A stretch of 64,000 nucleotides of DNA, taken from Hyalella azteca. Its lineage: Eukaryota; Arthropoda; Malacostraca; Amphipoda; Hyalellidae. The stretch's first letter is position 1. Each line of letters begins with the position of its first letter. Below are positions 48,875 through 62,300 of the stretch, piece after piece. The translations under genes and the position numbers were made by a program. The stretch lies in the NCBI RefSeq assembly GCF_000764305.2, contig NW_025939071.1, positions 1 to 64,000 of the forward strand, in the 5' to 3' direction. The notes beneath the pieces were generated by a model that made no database searches, was not told where the DNA came from, and saw only the letters and a list, made by a program, of their open reading frames with translations.

Positions 48875-51800
48875 TCCATTTCGAAATATTTTCCTCGGAA
48901 GAATTATTTTGTGTACAAAGAATTTTTCCCTTCAAAGAATGGTCTGTGAAGAAAGACAATAAGTTATATTTTAACTTGACGGAGAAAAGTTTGGCGCTGT
49001 AACCTCCTGACGCGCTCGCAAGCGTGAAAAGCCTGCGAGTCTATATAGTGAAGGAGGAGGCAAAGGAATATGAGCGGTCGGGCACCGCGGGCAAACCGGT
49101 CATTACGGCTGCCTTCGACCCCCACTTACGACACAAGCAACAACTCAAACGACTCGTATAATGACAAAATAACGACCTGATCACCAAAGTAATCATACGT
49201 GACCGATTCCGAGTTCCTTGAATAATTCGCGTGGCGAAACAAAATGTCTTGGTGTAGAAATTCTTGGCTGGAGCTGCAGAGAAGAAAACTCGAGTCCATA
49301 AAAAGGCATATGTCTGAGGCTCTGAGCCGCAGAGGCCTTGATTCTTTAAGACCGTCCTGCATGAGGTTACCGACATTGTTCTCTATTTCGACTCGTGCTT
49401 CTCTATTATCTCCGAGTTAAATTCTGCAGCGTGACATCATCATCGTACTGGCGACCAGATAATTTTCGTACAAAATTTACAAAGAATTTATTTTGAAATT
49501 GTTTATATATTTATATTCTTTATAGGCAATAGAAAAAATATGTATTTTTAGTTTTAAATAATGACATTAAAATATCAGTTCAGATCATTCAGTTTTGTAT
49601 GCCTAATTGTCCCTACACGAGGCCCAAGAATTAAATGTTTCTACTCCTATCTGTGTTTTTTCTTGTGAGAAATGTTAGCTTTTTTGCACAATAGTTCATA
49701 GTTATTATTGTATTATTGTGCATAATAACATTGTGGATTAACACAGAAAAACATAACCTATCACATAATAATAATACAAAATAACATAACGTATCACATA
49801 ATAACAACAACATAATATTGTGCTTAAACATAATCATCACACCTTTACATAAATTCTGGGCGAGAAAGTTGATTACCTTCATCATTAGTCCAGGAATTTT
49901 TCATAGCTTCATTGTATATACGCACGACGCTCTCCTATCTTAATTCTTAAGTAAGCGAAGTAACCGTTCACGTCATGTAGAAAGCGTTCCCTTTATTCAT
50001 TAATTCCCTCTTTCGTTCGAAGTCATAGAATTGACTGAACAAGTCTAACTTTATAAAAAAAAACGAGTCTGATTCTTGCGTCCGGCATTGCGGTGTCATT
50101 CTTTACTGCGCGACTTTCGAGGGCCATTTCAGTCATTTGGAGGCACAATATAGCATCAGTTATTGTCGTAAGGGCCCAAACAAGTGCCTATAAATCTCAT
50201 GCCTCGACCACAGCCAAAATTCTTCTGGCGTATTTTGGCTCCTCCTCGCCGAGAAACTCCAATGCCTCTATGGGAATTTTTCATTCTAATGAATTTATGA
50301 CATAGGTTTCCTGCAACCTCAACTGATATTTACTGATTTTTAGATTTTATAACGTTGACGTACCTAGTGTTGAATGTTCGGAGACGTTTTATGCTTCTCA
50401 CAGACACGGTATATGTATATATTTAACCCCATCATTACGCCTATGACCCAATCGATATACATCCTTTAATGTTGGTTAATTGCAATAAAAATAAGGACTG
50501 CGGTTTCAGAAAATATGGTTCAAGAAAAAATGTAGAAAACTTGAAACGATCAATACAAAAATATTCCTAAGAAACAATGACTGTTTAAGAGAGAAGCGCG
50601 CAGCGCAAAATTGATGTAAAGAAAACCTCTCGATGTTTGTCCTTGAAGTTCGTCTGTGAATATGACGGGGTGAATTAACTTGGTCCTTTATACGAGCGTT
50701 CCCAATTGCCGTAGGTGGCATTCCCGAACACAGCGCGTCGCATTTTCCACCTTCCAAGCCATTGACCGCAGTCGTGCTCTTTTGCGCGCAGAATTTGAAG
50801 CCAAATTAACTTTCCACGGAGCTGTTTTTGCCTCCAGTCTTTTCCTCTCTTTGAAGATGTCCTAGAAGTGAAGTCAAAATTGGCGCAGGCTTTAATTCGT
50901 AGGTTTTTGTCTCGCTCAGAAACGCTGCTCTGCATGCTTATGGGAGGTGCATTATTTCACTCCGCTGTGATGTGCGACCTTTCATTTGCGAGAATATTTA
51001 ACACATTTTTTCAGTCATAAAGCCGACCTGGTGATATATTACTGCACCCTTTTCCTTCTATCTTGAGATCGAGCCAAATCACAACGTGTTGGCGAAGTAC
51101 AACGATCCTGAAGTGATTTTAATACTTAATCGATAATTTTATTTTGGTTCAATTCATAAAATCCAAACAAGTTCATAAAAAATTCTTGAAATAGATTCAT
51201 GAATAATATTCAGGATTTTTGTTACTACCTTCCGTAATGAACGAGTCACTTTTTAGAGATAAACTGCCGCGTTGTTTCGTTCTCTGAGAGTAAGACAAGT
51301 TAAATCATTTGTATTTCAAGCAATGCCATCTGATATGCGAACCTTGTCCTGCCGATTAAACCGTTTCAAGAGTCGCTGGTCTCTTTGGCCGTTGTCTTCC
51401 GCTCAGCCTTGACAAGTTTATCTGGAATTCTTGACAGTGACTTCGGATGTCCCGACTAAACTTTTCCACGCCCGTATTTTCAAACTCGACACAAATTTTG
51501 GTTTTTGAAAGCAGCTGAGTTGAATTGCATGATTTGCGGCCTCGCCGTGTTTTAAGAATTACTGAGAAATGTTTAGTTGTCTCATTTGTTTGTGCTATTA
51601 TGCATCACTATATGTACAAAGACATGCGATTGCAACTTTAATAGAGTGCTTGCCGCGCTTTATCCGTGAAAAAATGAGTGCTTACTTACAGTCGGACTTA
51701 AAAGTTACTTGTTTCATTTTCTGATTATTTGGTTTAGTTGTTTCTAGTCAACAGACGCGAATGGTTTTCAAAAATTAGCGATGATATTGGATTTGCATCA

Positions 51801-54256
51801 TGTTACATTGTAACCTCTTGCGCACGCACGCCTCAATCGTACCTTATAGAATTGTGCAGCGGTGTGAGGTCCGGCCTGCTTATATAATCTGTTATCAGGT
51901 TATGAAATTTTGCCCGTAATGCGTTCTACATGAGATGGATTGGTTTCAAGTGATCATTTAGTCCTGAAGTATTTTGGACGATAAATGTAGACATTGTGCT
52001 AATGTTTTAATGTGATAATATTCTCGATTTGATACATCGAAAATGGTCATCGCTGTTTTGAAAGCAAATGACCTTTGATTTTAAAGTTTAGTGTAACTTT
52101 CTAATTCGGAGATTGCAGTTTCTAAAGCACCATATTATAAATTCATGCCTTTCTCTGCCCGATGACCATATATAAGTAGAGTGGATGTAGTTCATGCAGA
52201 TTAGTGTGTATGAGGACGTTAGAGGAACATATAACGCTTTCTGTGCATTGACTCGAACTTTTCATCGGTGATTTTTTGTGTGGAAAGCTGAGCCGGAACT
52301 ATCTTCGATGTCATCTTTGCACGACATTGATCGCTGATTTAAGTTCATGCATATGCGCGCTGTCCATTGACTACAATTGACTGCTGCACTAATACCATTG
52401 CAGCTCAGGGCCTGTAACTGGGCTATCCAAATTAAATAAGCCAATCGCCATTCTGGACGCTCGGATGGCACACATCATACTAATCTTGTGCTGCAACCGA
52501 TCACTGATCTATTTACTTGTCTCCTCGGCATTTGCATTCCAGTGTATTTACGGAGCATATCGGGTTTCTGTTGGATATTTTTGTATGATATTTTCGTGGA
52601 TTAGAATCGCGACGTGTTCATATAGCGTCTCAAATGTTGAGGGAGATACTCAACTGCATCAATATTATCTTAAATTTTATTAGTTAACAACTAACAACTA
52701 TGCTTGTGATTTCAATCATTGTAGAACCTACGGCGTGTTAAAGTTGTTTTTAATTATACAGATCTTGCAGTTGGTCCCTATAATTATTTCAGTTACCTCT
52801 ATATCCAGCCGTAGATATTGTTTTCATTACATTGGTTTCGTGTGTGCAGCACTGTATGTGAAGTATTTGTTACAAATTGTAACAGAGACAATTAATTGTC
52901 GGAGTATTTGTTTTATGTGAAGGCTGAAAACTAAGCGAAAATCGGTTCCTCTCATGTTCAGTCGCCGCAGATACATATAGGTTTTTCTCCTCTGATGTGT
53001 CATTTTTAGGCTTAAAACAAATAACGAAGAAATCATTCCTGTTACTTCGTATTTATCTTTGTTGAGGTAAATAGCTTAATACGCGGGGCTGGCTTAACGC
53101 GTAGGAAATGTTACAAATACTGTTTATTTCTACATAGAGCTGGGATAGTGAATAGTCGTTCTGTTTGCCACTTGTTACTCATTTCCTACCGTTTGGTTAA
53201 GGATTCTCTTACATATGATATGGTTCATTAAATAAATAACTTTGATGAAAGATATAAAAGTACCTGGGTCACGCCAGCTCAATTGGATCAGTTTTCTTAA
53301 CCGAATACGATCATGAGAAGCAACCTGCACTAATCTCAAGGCGATAGTGGCCATCTCTCTGCTCCGGATCTGCTCCGCGGCGAGATATAAATTACGGCGC
53401 GCTTATGCAAACTTTCCATTGTTGATTGTATCATCAGCAGAACTGGGCTGGGGACATCGCCAATTGGGAGTTCAAGCTACGGGTTTCTTTCTCTGTGCCG
53501 ACTACAACAATGCGCTGATGTATTAAGCTTGGTCGCGTTTTGAAAAGGAAGGATGAGTTGGCCTCGCTGGTGGAGTAATAAAGAATTTCTACTGAGATAT
53601 ATTAAGAGACAAGGATGATTTATTCGTGAACATTTCGGCTGCTGGTGATAAATGGTCAGCTAGATCGCCTCGGTGTTGTGAATTCGTATGTGTCTTTCGG
53701 TGGCTGTGTTGCATTAAAGCATGTGTGGTATTCTATGTTCAATATTAATGGATAGAATCCTTGACTTGCTACTTCCGTAAATACTGATTTCACCTCGAAG
53801 AAAATTAGATTGTTCAATATTTTCGAAGTTGTTATAGTAACAATTACCGAAATAGTCACCGACGCTGACAAGTATTTTTTACGCGTAATTTCTTAAACGC
53901 ATTCAAAGAAGATTAGAGACTCAGCTGAGTAGCTCTAACATATGTAAACTCGGCGGGTCGGTCCCTGCCGTGAGGTCGTCACCAGCAAGGAGATGTCGTC
54001 GTTTAGAATAATTCGGAAAATATGGGAAACTTGCTCGCTGCCGCCCTGATATGCATACATGGTGACTGCGACCTGCTAGGGTGGAGTGTCACTCCCTTGC
54101 CACATACCTGTACACTTTAGGCCGAACTCTGCGCCTCTCCTCCCCTTCAGACGTTGTTCTTCTTTGGGTCTAGCGAGTTGAAATCTGTGAAATGGAACTG
54201 GATCGATATGGATTCTCTTTGCCATCTTTCCCATCGGTATCGCGAGGTTCACATGC
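48875..54256. other. No supported gene
   Basis: AT-rich non-coding sequence. Near 49750-49812 CATAACSTATCACATAATAA occurs twice. A perfect 14-bp palindrome GACAATTAATTGTC lies at 52887-52900. TATA matches occur, as expected of the base composition. Confidence 0.5.
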
Positions 54257-54276
54257 AAAAAAAAAAAAAAAAAAAA
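54257..54276 (+). repeat. A20 run, possible retroposon tail
   Basis: Twenty A in a row end a GC-richer segment of about 180 bases (from about 54080), which differs from the AT-rich flank. A poly(A) tail of a retroposed RNA is one reading. No clear target-site duplication or RNA polymerase III promoter boxes were found, so plain slippage remains possible. Confidence 0.4.
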
Positions 54277-55461
54277 CTAGTGTCAGTTCATATCCTTTAC
54301 GCCACAACAAAAATAACAATTCAGCCCAAGAAGTTCGATTTAATTGGTAATTTTTTATTCGTTTATTAATGTTGAAACTCTATTGAAATGCGACTCCAAA
54401 CCTGGCTTAACCTATTTGTTTCGTGTTTCAAGGTTAGTTTAGAAGTTTTTACACTGTTCGTTGTGTTGTTGCTGCAAATGAGTCGGCGGCTCGACATAAC
54501 CTGTTTGTCTTATAATCGTTACGCTGCTAAGCAGGAGACAAAATGTATATTTAATGCATTCAATGTTTTTACGTTGGCTCAATACAAGTTAATAATGTTG
54601 ACTGGGCATTTACTCTAAATGTTTCGCCTCTGTTACACTCCCTGGGTCAAATGCTCCATGATTATAATCCAGCATTTTTCCTGTACCTCTTTAAATCCGG
54701 GTCCGCAGCGCCCATATCTCCTGTGCCTTTGATTTCTTCGTGGCGTCGATGTTGTTTGACTCAACAATACCCGAGCCGCAGAGGTGTGGAATTAAGTATA
54801 GCAAATTGTTCCATAAATTGTGGTACTGACGGAGAGCGAGAAGCATATGTATATCGGCATACCAGATGGGACTCTATAGGTGCGTTAATCTCGGCCTCTC
54901 AGTCTAATAATGCACCATTTATTCTGGCGGCTTCATTTTAATTTTCCAATGCTATATTTTGTAGCAAAGAATCAATTATATCGTTAAATTGTCGCTCCAG
55001 TGCTTTGGTTTATTGGCTAGAGTGTAGAGGAATGCAGATTAGTTACCTTATGGGTCCGGTTTTGCTGCTTGGGTCGCGCCCTTACTTGAGTATATCATAG
55101 TTCGGCACTAAGTTGTTGTGACACTATCCACTTTAATGACTGCCTTCGTGGGGCGCTTGGCAAGATTTGGTGCAGTCAAATAAGGAGCCTGCAATTTGGC
55201 GGCCTGCTAACACGCTTCAATTTCATGACTTCCTTGATGAAGTGTTCACCGTGCTTGCGAGTGCAAATCAGGCTGCGAATTAGCTCAAATTAAAAGCGGA
55301 AAACCGAACCCTTCTTTTAAAGATTAACACAACTTGTGATAAAAAAAATGGAAAACCAGTATGACTTAGTGTGGTCAATTGCTAAACAATCAAGGTTAAA
55401 TTTTACCTGAAATAAACATTTTCAAATTCATGTTCCACCCGCGGCGTAAGCAAGAGATCAC

Positions 55462-55470
55462 TATATAAAG
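55462..55470 (+). promoter_or_regulatory. TATA-like box TATATAAAG
   Basis: TATATAAAG is followed 37 bases later by TTCACTG, close to the arthropod initiator pattern. No open frame of note follows. TATA matches are common in this AT-rich window, so support is thin. Confidence 0.12.
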
Positions 55471-56420
55471 GGTTGCTATCTGCTCCCATTAAGTATTCAC
55501 TGTTGACTGCAGCGAAATCTCTTAATCAAGATAACAATAATTATTACTTTAGAAACTGGTGCACGACTAGACCAGTAGGAAAGATTTGATACCGTGAACA
55601 GCTAGTCAATATCTCAGATGAAGGCATCTTATTTAAACTCTTTTCATTCCTGGTGCTCATCATCCTTGTTTTCCGGGAAAGTTTCTCAACGATGTTTTGA
55701 TGATCTCCTATCAGAGAGCAGGAATCATTTGGAGCATCGCTTCTGCCGAGCAAACAGCCCTAAAGTGTCTGGTCGTTGGGGAGTTTTTTTACATAAGGAG
55801 CCATTGCTGCGCTCCGCCCTCCAACCGAGGCTGTTCTGAAACAGCTATACGGCAAGTTTCTTGGCGCTAACATAACCTTGTGTTCATCCTTTGGTGCGAT
55901 TTATTGCAAGGACCACATTCAATTATACGGAAGATATTTTTAGCCAATAAACACATAACAAGTTACAAATTTGTGGCAAGTTATAAATTTACGCGGGATT
56001 TAATTGAAGGAACACAGTTCGTAGTCGTTTCCAGAATTAAGCGTTAGTGAGAGCCCTGAGTGTTCAATGTGCGTGGTTGCGTTGTCACGTTTGCCTTCCC
56101 GTACGCGGATCCCAAGCGTACTCCAGTCGACGACTTTTTCCCTCTTGTGATTGAAAAGAATGCTTTTTGTCGGCGAGCTCATGAACTGTGACAAGAGCAA
56201 GAAAATTACCATTCTTACTTCAAACCAGAAAGTTGTTGGTGGAGTCCTGTGTATATTACACGCTAGGGTCTTTGTTTTGATATTGACACGGCAACTATTG
56301 ATCAGCAGCTAATAGTGTGGGAACTTATCTTCGAATGGGCTCAAAACTTTCTGAAGTACTTCCTTAGAATGGCTGAGAAGAATGGTTTCATAATTTTTTT
56401 TTTTGCATTATAATCTCCAA

Positions 56421-57112
56421 AACGATATTGCAGCTTGAATTAAAGAATTTACATGTTCACCTTCTGGCTCTAACTGATGTTTTTTATCGCATTGAATGCA
56501 AGATTCTGTGACTCATTTCTTTAGTAAAACGAGTGAGAAAAAAACAGAAATGTTCGATTTGAAGTTTTCGAATTTGCAGAAACGTACGAAAAAGCCAACT
56601 TCTTGGCTTTGTCTCCATAATATCACTGTCCTCTGCACGCAATAGTGTTACTGCAATTTTCTTTGGTATAATATTCAATTTCCTTACCGTCCTATTTTTG
56701 CGTATAAACTCGGCTTTAGGAAATAATCAAATTGAGTTAAACGTTACTGAAAAATAATGAGTTAAAACACAGACTGGTTGAGTGATAAAAGGTCAGATGC
56801 CTTCCGGCAACAATATCGCAGCTTGTAATTGAAGAATTTACATGTTCATCTTCTGGCTCTAACCATATAATGTTTTTTTTACCGCTTTAAATGCAAGTTT
56901 CTGCGACTCATTTCTTGTGTAAAAAGAGGAAAAAAACGCCAGAAATGTTCGATTTGAAGTTTTCGAATATGCAGAAACATACGAAAAAGCCAACTTCTTT
57001 GCTTTGTCTCCATAATGTCCCTGTCCTCTGCACGCAATAGTGTTGGTGCAATTTTCTTCGGTATAATATTCAATTTCCTTACCGTCCTATTTTTGCGTAT
57101 AAACTCGGCTTT
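56421..57112. repeat. Two diverged direct copies of a ~300-bp block
   Basis: 56421-56717 and 56809-57112 match along their length, both running from a GCAGCTTG-region start to AAACTCGGCTTT. They are separated by about 92 bases and offset by about 395. On the minus strand each copy has a 64-codon frame starting MNIIPKKIA (56484-56678 and 56879-57073). The two peptides differ at roughly a quarter of positions, and the differences do not look biased to silent changes, so I do not take them as conserved genes. Confidence 0.85.
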
Positions 57113-59902
57113 TCAAAACTCTCCTCGGGCTATAGAAGTCGGTTTTCCGCGCTCATTCCCTCATCTATTGATGAGAATAATTTAAACTTACTCCTAATTA
57201 TCTAGTGCTATTTCCCACCGGAGTCTTTATAGCCGTTACTTGATTGCCAAAGTTCAGTCATTAAGGAGGCGTGAGCAACTGTGGGACTTCCTTTATACTT
57301 CTCTGCCGATCGAAAAGTTCTCTAATCGTCACGAACTTCATGGATGTTTGACTCTGAAGCTTATTTTTCCCGGCACATGAGGTGAAAGTTGGTTTCGATG
57401 CAAGGAATTGTATCCTTCAAACCCTGTGCCATGTACAGGCGAGGAATTTCAACGGTTTTTACGTTACTTTTTTTTATTGCACCCCGAATTTGAATGCGTT
57501 GCTTATGAACCTTGGTCTTATTTTTCATTTTATTCGACTGTATTATTATAATTTCTTTGTGAACAATGATTTAGCCCGCAAATTCCAATGCCTCTTTATG
57601 CAGGCCCTTCATGTGAACTCAGCTAGACCTAACAGAAAGCATTTTCGAGTTTGAGCTTCATTTTGAGTATTACTGATATTTAATATAATTTTTTTTACTT
57701 GTGGTGACGCGGTGTGGCTTTCCATTATTTTTTTGCATTTGTAACCTAACAGTTTCTTTCTTGAGTAATTTTCCATTACTCGTTTCTTAGCACAGAATTT
57801 TCAATTTAAATTATTCAATCCATAATTTCAAGCGTCGCAGTTATTTATGCCAGCTCGTTTAGTTGATATCTGCTATTATTTCACTCGCCACTTCACATTG
57901 ACACAATTTCTTTACAAAAAATATTTCGAACCTCTCTGCACATAATCAGAATTGATATAATTTCTAGTTTACCAGGTTACTGGGTTGCATTGCGGTCTCT
58001 GTAATATATGTTCTTTAGTATCCCATAGCTAACATATCGATCATGAATGGGAATTTCTTGCAGTTGCGGTTAGTTTTCTGCAATACCAATGTCATGGGAG
58101 CAATAGTCATTCTGCATGGCCATAAAAGACAGCGCTGGCCTGCAAAACATTCGTTACCTCTCTTACCTTGCAGAGCACATTATTAATGAAGGCTGCTGGA
58201 CTCGCTCTGTAATAGAATAAGAGAGCACCAAAGTTGTGACAAGCCTCTCCCATCGCCAGGTTATATTTGTGGCTCGCAGGGAAGTTTTTCGTGAACTTCA
58301 GTGCAATGAGACGGTGAGTTGCGTCACAAGGGAACACGGCTCTAGTCTTTATTTGCAGGCGTTGAAGTTTAGTAAGGGTTATCATTTCAATGCTAATTCA
58401 GTATACACATACTGAACATTGTTAGTAAATTGTAGAAGCAAATAAAAAGGAAATGAACATTCATTTTCCCCAATGGTTTTGCTTGTATTTATTTTTAGTT
58501 TTCCGTATGCTGTATTCCTAATTTGTAAAAACCAACACCCTACGTGACCTCAGACGCAAAGTGATGAATACTTTAGCCGGAGAAAATGAAATAAAACTTG
58601 GAAGGTAGAAATGCGCAAAGAAAATAATCCCGTTTGCATTTTAAGGCACGCATAGCATTAATCTGACTTACTGAAAATAAAGTAGGTATCCTATCTTGGA
58701 TTGAGGTGTAGGATTTGAATAGAGCGAGTGCAAGTGTTACAGGAGCTGAAAGAGCTACACGATAATGATGTCCGGCTTGTTAATTAATATTCAGGTGGCG
58801 ATCTCCTGCACTGCCATCATTAAGTCGCTTTGGTTCGGCGACCTCTTTGAAAGATAGACTCTTCTGTTTTTTTATTGCGTCATTAAGGGACACTTAACAG
58901 CATTTGGTGTCCACTCGAGTTGTACAGGAAATCCATCACCGATCGCCATCAATTCTGAGCACACCCGCCTGGCAAGCTCGTCTGCACCCGCGCGGTGGAG
59001 CTCAGCTGCACAACTCGAGGAGCGTGTGGGCAGACGAAGTCTGAGAACTGATTTCTCTGCGGCTAGCGCCCTATATTAATCTTAAAACTCTTTTAAATGT
59101 AATGTTATTCTCTCTATGTTAAAAAAATTCTTTATGTTCGCTACTTGATGTAGAATCTTCTCTTGGATATTTCATAAAATTCAATCATGCTTATTCTGAA
59201 GTGTGGTCTTTAGCACAGACAACATTGCGTCGATCAGTTCTCTCTAAATTTCTTGTCTGATTCTAAAAAACGTTCAGCTTTCGATGCAGTCTAGCTATTT
59301 ATCTAGTCTTCATTTAGGGCGATGTCAAACTCCCCATTCCCGTGGCTCTACAGCCACTTATCGAAGTTAAATTCTCACCTCGGTTGTGATGTGCACGTTT
59401 ATCTTGGCCGTGGTGGTGCACAACAGTCCTATACTTCGAGCTAACGACGCTCCCGCTAAACATCGTGTTCCGCAGCCACAATGGCGCTGTAGGGCGCACA
59501 ATGGCTCCTTCGGTACACGGAGAAGCACTTCTCGTGCATGCATGTTCCTTGGCGCATGATTACTCCTTTTTATTTATTTTATCTTGCGCATTGGAGCAAA
59601 GGCGTGGAGTTTCAGTTGGTGATGACCTCTGGACTGGACAGACTCTTCACTGAATGTTTAGTGCTTTGAAAGTGACTTGACGTACAGGCAGCAACGTTTC
59701 GACGTATTTTTCTTCCGTCTTTTTGATGCCTTTCGGTGGAATTATAATTCATTTAGATTTATTTTAGGTAACTTACCATATTTATAATTTTCTCCCTGCC
59801 CTGCCGTGTTCCTGATGATTGTGAAATATTTATTGGTGAAATTTAAATTTTGAATCACGAAATAGGATGTGTAAAAAAGGCACGAATGTCTACTGAAGAC
59901 AG
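57113..59902. other. No supported gene
   Basis: AT-rich. A minus-strand frame from an ATG at 58385 reaches a strong donor CAAG|GTAAGA at 58167 (73 codons). Inside it an acceptor-like TTCTATTACAG lies just before 58206, which would leave a 40-base exon. No domain is recognised, and I treat it as a finding only. Confidence 0.45.
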
Positions 59903-60274
59903 TTATTTATCAAAATGGTGATCACTAAAATAGCTTTTTTTAATAACCCGTGGTATACTTTTTATTGTGAATACATTTGGGGACGAGCCTCCAGAGCAGT
60001 GTATTTTCGACAATGAAGAGCATCGGCACGATGACAGCCACCGTTTCGAATTACTTTCTCCAGACAACTGCACGCAAGTGAAAATTAATCTAAGCATCAA
60101 GCCATGACCAAAAACGGTAGCTTCATAATAGTGCCATTTGGCAGAACTATCAGGGGCAGCTGCACTGTTAATGTCCTCTTTCATTATTAAGTTGTTCCGT
60201 GCACACCGCAGGGCAGTGCGTCTTGTATTCACGCCATACAGCTCTGTTGACCCAAGGAACAACTCCTGTAGCTT
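59903..60274 (-). CDS. Weak terminal-exon candidate, minus strand
   Basis: On the minus strand, TTTCTGTTTGTTCTGGACTTTAG is a strong acceptor ending at 60275. The frame then opens in phase 0 (KLQELFLGS...) for 123 codons, ends at a TAA at 59903, and has an AATAAA at 59829-59834, 69 bases after the stop. The order acceptor, frame, stop, polyadenylation signal is that of a last exon. Against it: frames of this length and AATAAA are both common here, no domain is recognised, and it opposes the + strand gene. Confidence 0.17.
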   Translation of the reverse strand, partial: KLQELFLGSTELYGVNTRRTALRCARNNLIMKEDINSAAAPDSSAKWHYYEATVFGHGLMLRLIFTCVQLSGESNSKRWLSSCRCSSLSKIHCSGGSSPNVFTIKSIPRVIKKSYFSDHHFDK

Positions 60275-60279
60275 CTAAA

Positions 60280-62020
60280 GTCCAGAACAAACAGAAATAA
60301 AGTGCCTCGAGAGCAGTGTAAACTCTCTTCGGAAAACATCAATTAAGTGGTCGTTGTAACTTGGTAAAATTGATTTGCATATTGCGATCGAGGTAATGTT
60401 TTATCTCACAACTGCAGTTGCAGAAGCTGGCTTCTGAGCACACCTTGATCGTGCCTCTGCAGCGGCCTGGATAGAATAATCGTGAACCTCTGCATGAAGT
60501 AGAAGCATTTGTTGGCTTTCTAATAGAGTAATCCCTACCAGAATTTTATTCAGATTGCATTTATTTTAGTCCCATACAAGCAATGAAAATAACAATTCAT
60601 GGGTCCATCGTTCTGGTCCAAATACTCTATAATGCAAGCTGAGCTTCTCCGGTTGAGCAATTTATTTTTCAATCAAAATGTTTTGGAACATTTCTCGCTC
60701 CTAACTGCAACGAAATATTTTAGGAACTAAAGTGTCCCAATGCTTCATTTAGTGTCGTGTTGAGAAATGTTTTCTCCATGTGAAAAGGAAGGAAGTTTTC
60801 TTGATTTCATCATTGTTCCTATCTTATGATCGTCAAAAGAGTTTTCGTTGAAAACTCGTAATCTACCGACGAGCTGCTTGAGGTTTTATTTTCCAAGTTG
60901 TCTAGACTCTAATCAGAATTTCGGGTCGCTTCGTTCTCTGTTCAAAAGGTTTCATCAAAAGTAGGCCAGCGTGAAGTTTCTTTGGTGCTAACAAAAGCCT
61001 CGGTCCGGCCTGTGTCGGAAACATGGGACTGGTGAAACTTATGATTCTCAGCTAAATGAGATCAAAGATAATTTCCAAAATTCAGAATTCTCGTTCACGA
61101 TTCCCCAACCCATGAATCCTCTCATATTAGTGAGCAACGTGAATGTTGTTGAAAACGAAGAATATCTTAATTTCTGGAATGTGTATCATTTATACAAAAA
61201 TTATGGAACTAGAGTCCATGTCACTCGGGAGCATCATATTATTTTTTTTCTCTTCACTTTGCAGTACTTAATTATCACATGTCATTTGTTCCGTCCCAAT
61301 TTTATATTCCTCTATCACAATGAACTTGTTATTGAAATGAAAACAAAAGTTTGTCATTATTTTCGTTCGGGAAGTGTGGCAATTAAAGTAAAAAAAAAAC
61401 ATGCATCATTCTGTTTTTTCCTGTCAAGAAAGTTTCTGTGGTTGGGCTTCCATATTCAGTGCCACGATTTTAACGGATTAATTCGTAATTGAATAATTCA
61501 TGAGGAACTTTTGTAAGGAAAGGGATCGATCATTAATTCAAACTTTTTTTCCGCCCCTAATTTTCATTGCTTAATTCACGCGTGGTAATCCTTTGAGAAT
61601 TGGATTATTGTCTCGCGATAAATATGCCGTCACTCTAATGAGGACGGCTCTTTGAGTCGTGAATTTCCTCGAGAATTTCCTCCGCGATGAATGTCGAACT
61701 TGAGAGCGTCCATGTCGTTGATTTTGCCGACATGTCCCCGGAGCGACGCGCGTGATTCCGCGCATCTCTTCGCCCGATTGTTCCGTGAATTTCTGCACGT
61801 TTACCAGCCTTCATCATGAGCAGCAAACTGTTCCTTCATTTTTGTTTCTCTGAGTCTATTTGGGTTTTGTCTACCTTTCGTTTCATTAATTTCTTTCTCG
61901 CTGTCTGGCTCTCAAAAATACCGCTTATAAGAATGAACTCCTAGCTGTTTTTAAGCACGGAGACCTGGCGAGAGCCGGAGCGACGGTCAAAGGCTGAACA
62001 GTTCGGCGTGATGTGAACTT
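60280..62020. other. No gene seen
   Basis: AT-rich sequence with one 126-codon + strand frame (61112-61492), low in complexity and rich in Phe, Leu and His, which I take as chance. Confidence 0.5.
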
Positions 62021-62021
62021 C

Positions 62022-62300
62022 TCAGGCTCAGTTCCTGTCATTAATTAACATTAGTTTCCTTTACTTCATTCTCTATTGTTTCCCAGGCTCAGTTCCTGTC
62101 ATTAATTGCAGACGATCACTTCCCCTGAAACTGGCCGTTGCTTTTGTTGTTTTCTATTATCCTTATTTCATATTAAAACATTACTGAACATTTCCAAGTC
62201 CTATGTTAATTCCACCAGCTGTAGTTCATTGCCGTTCACTGCGTGTTTTTTTAGGTAATTTGTAACATTAGTTTCCTTTACTTCATTCTCTATTGTTTCC
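62022..62300. repeat. Interlocked direct repeats
   Basis: CAGGCTCAGTTCCTGTCATT occurs near 62025 and 62084 (offset 59). Between them AACATTAGTTTCCTTTACTT and the next 17 bases (about 62047-62083) recur at about 62264-62300. So one short block was duplicated and part of it copied again about 217 bases downstream. Confidence 0.85.
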
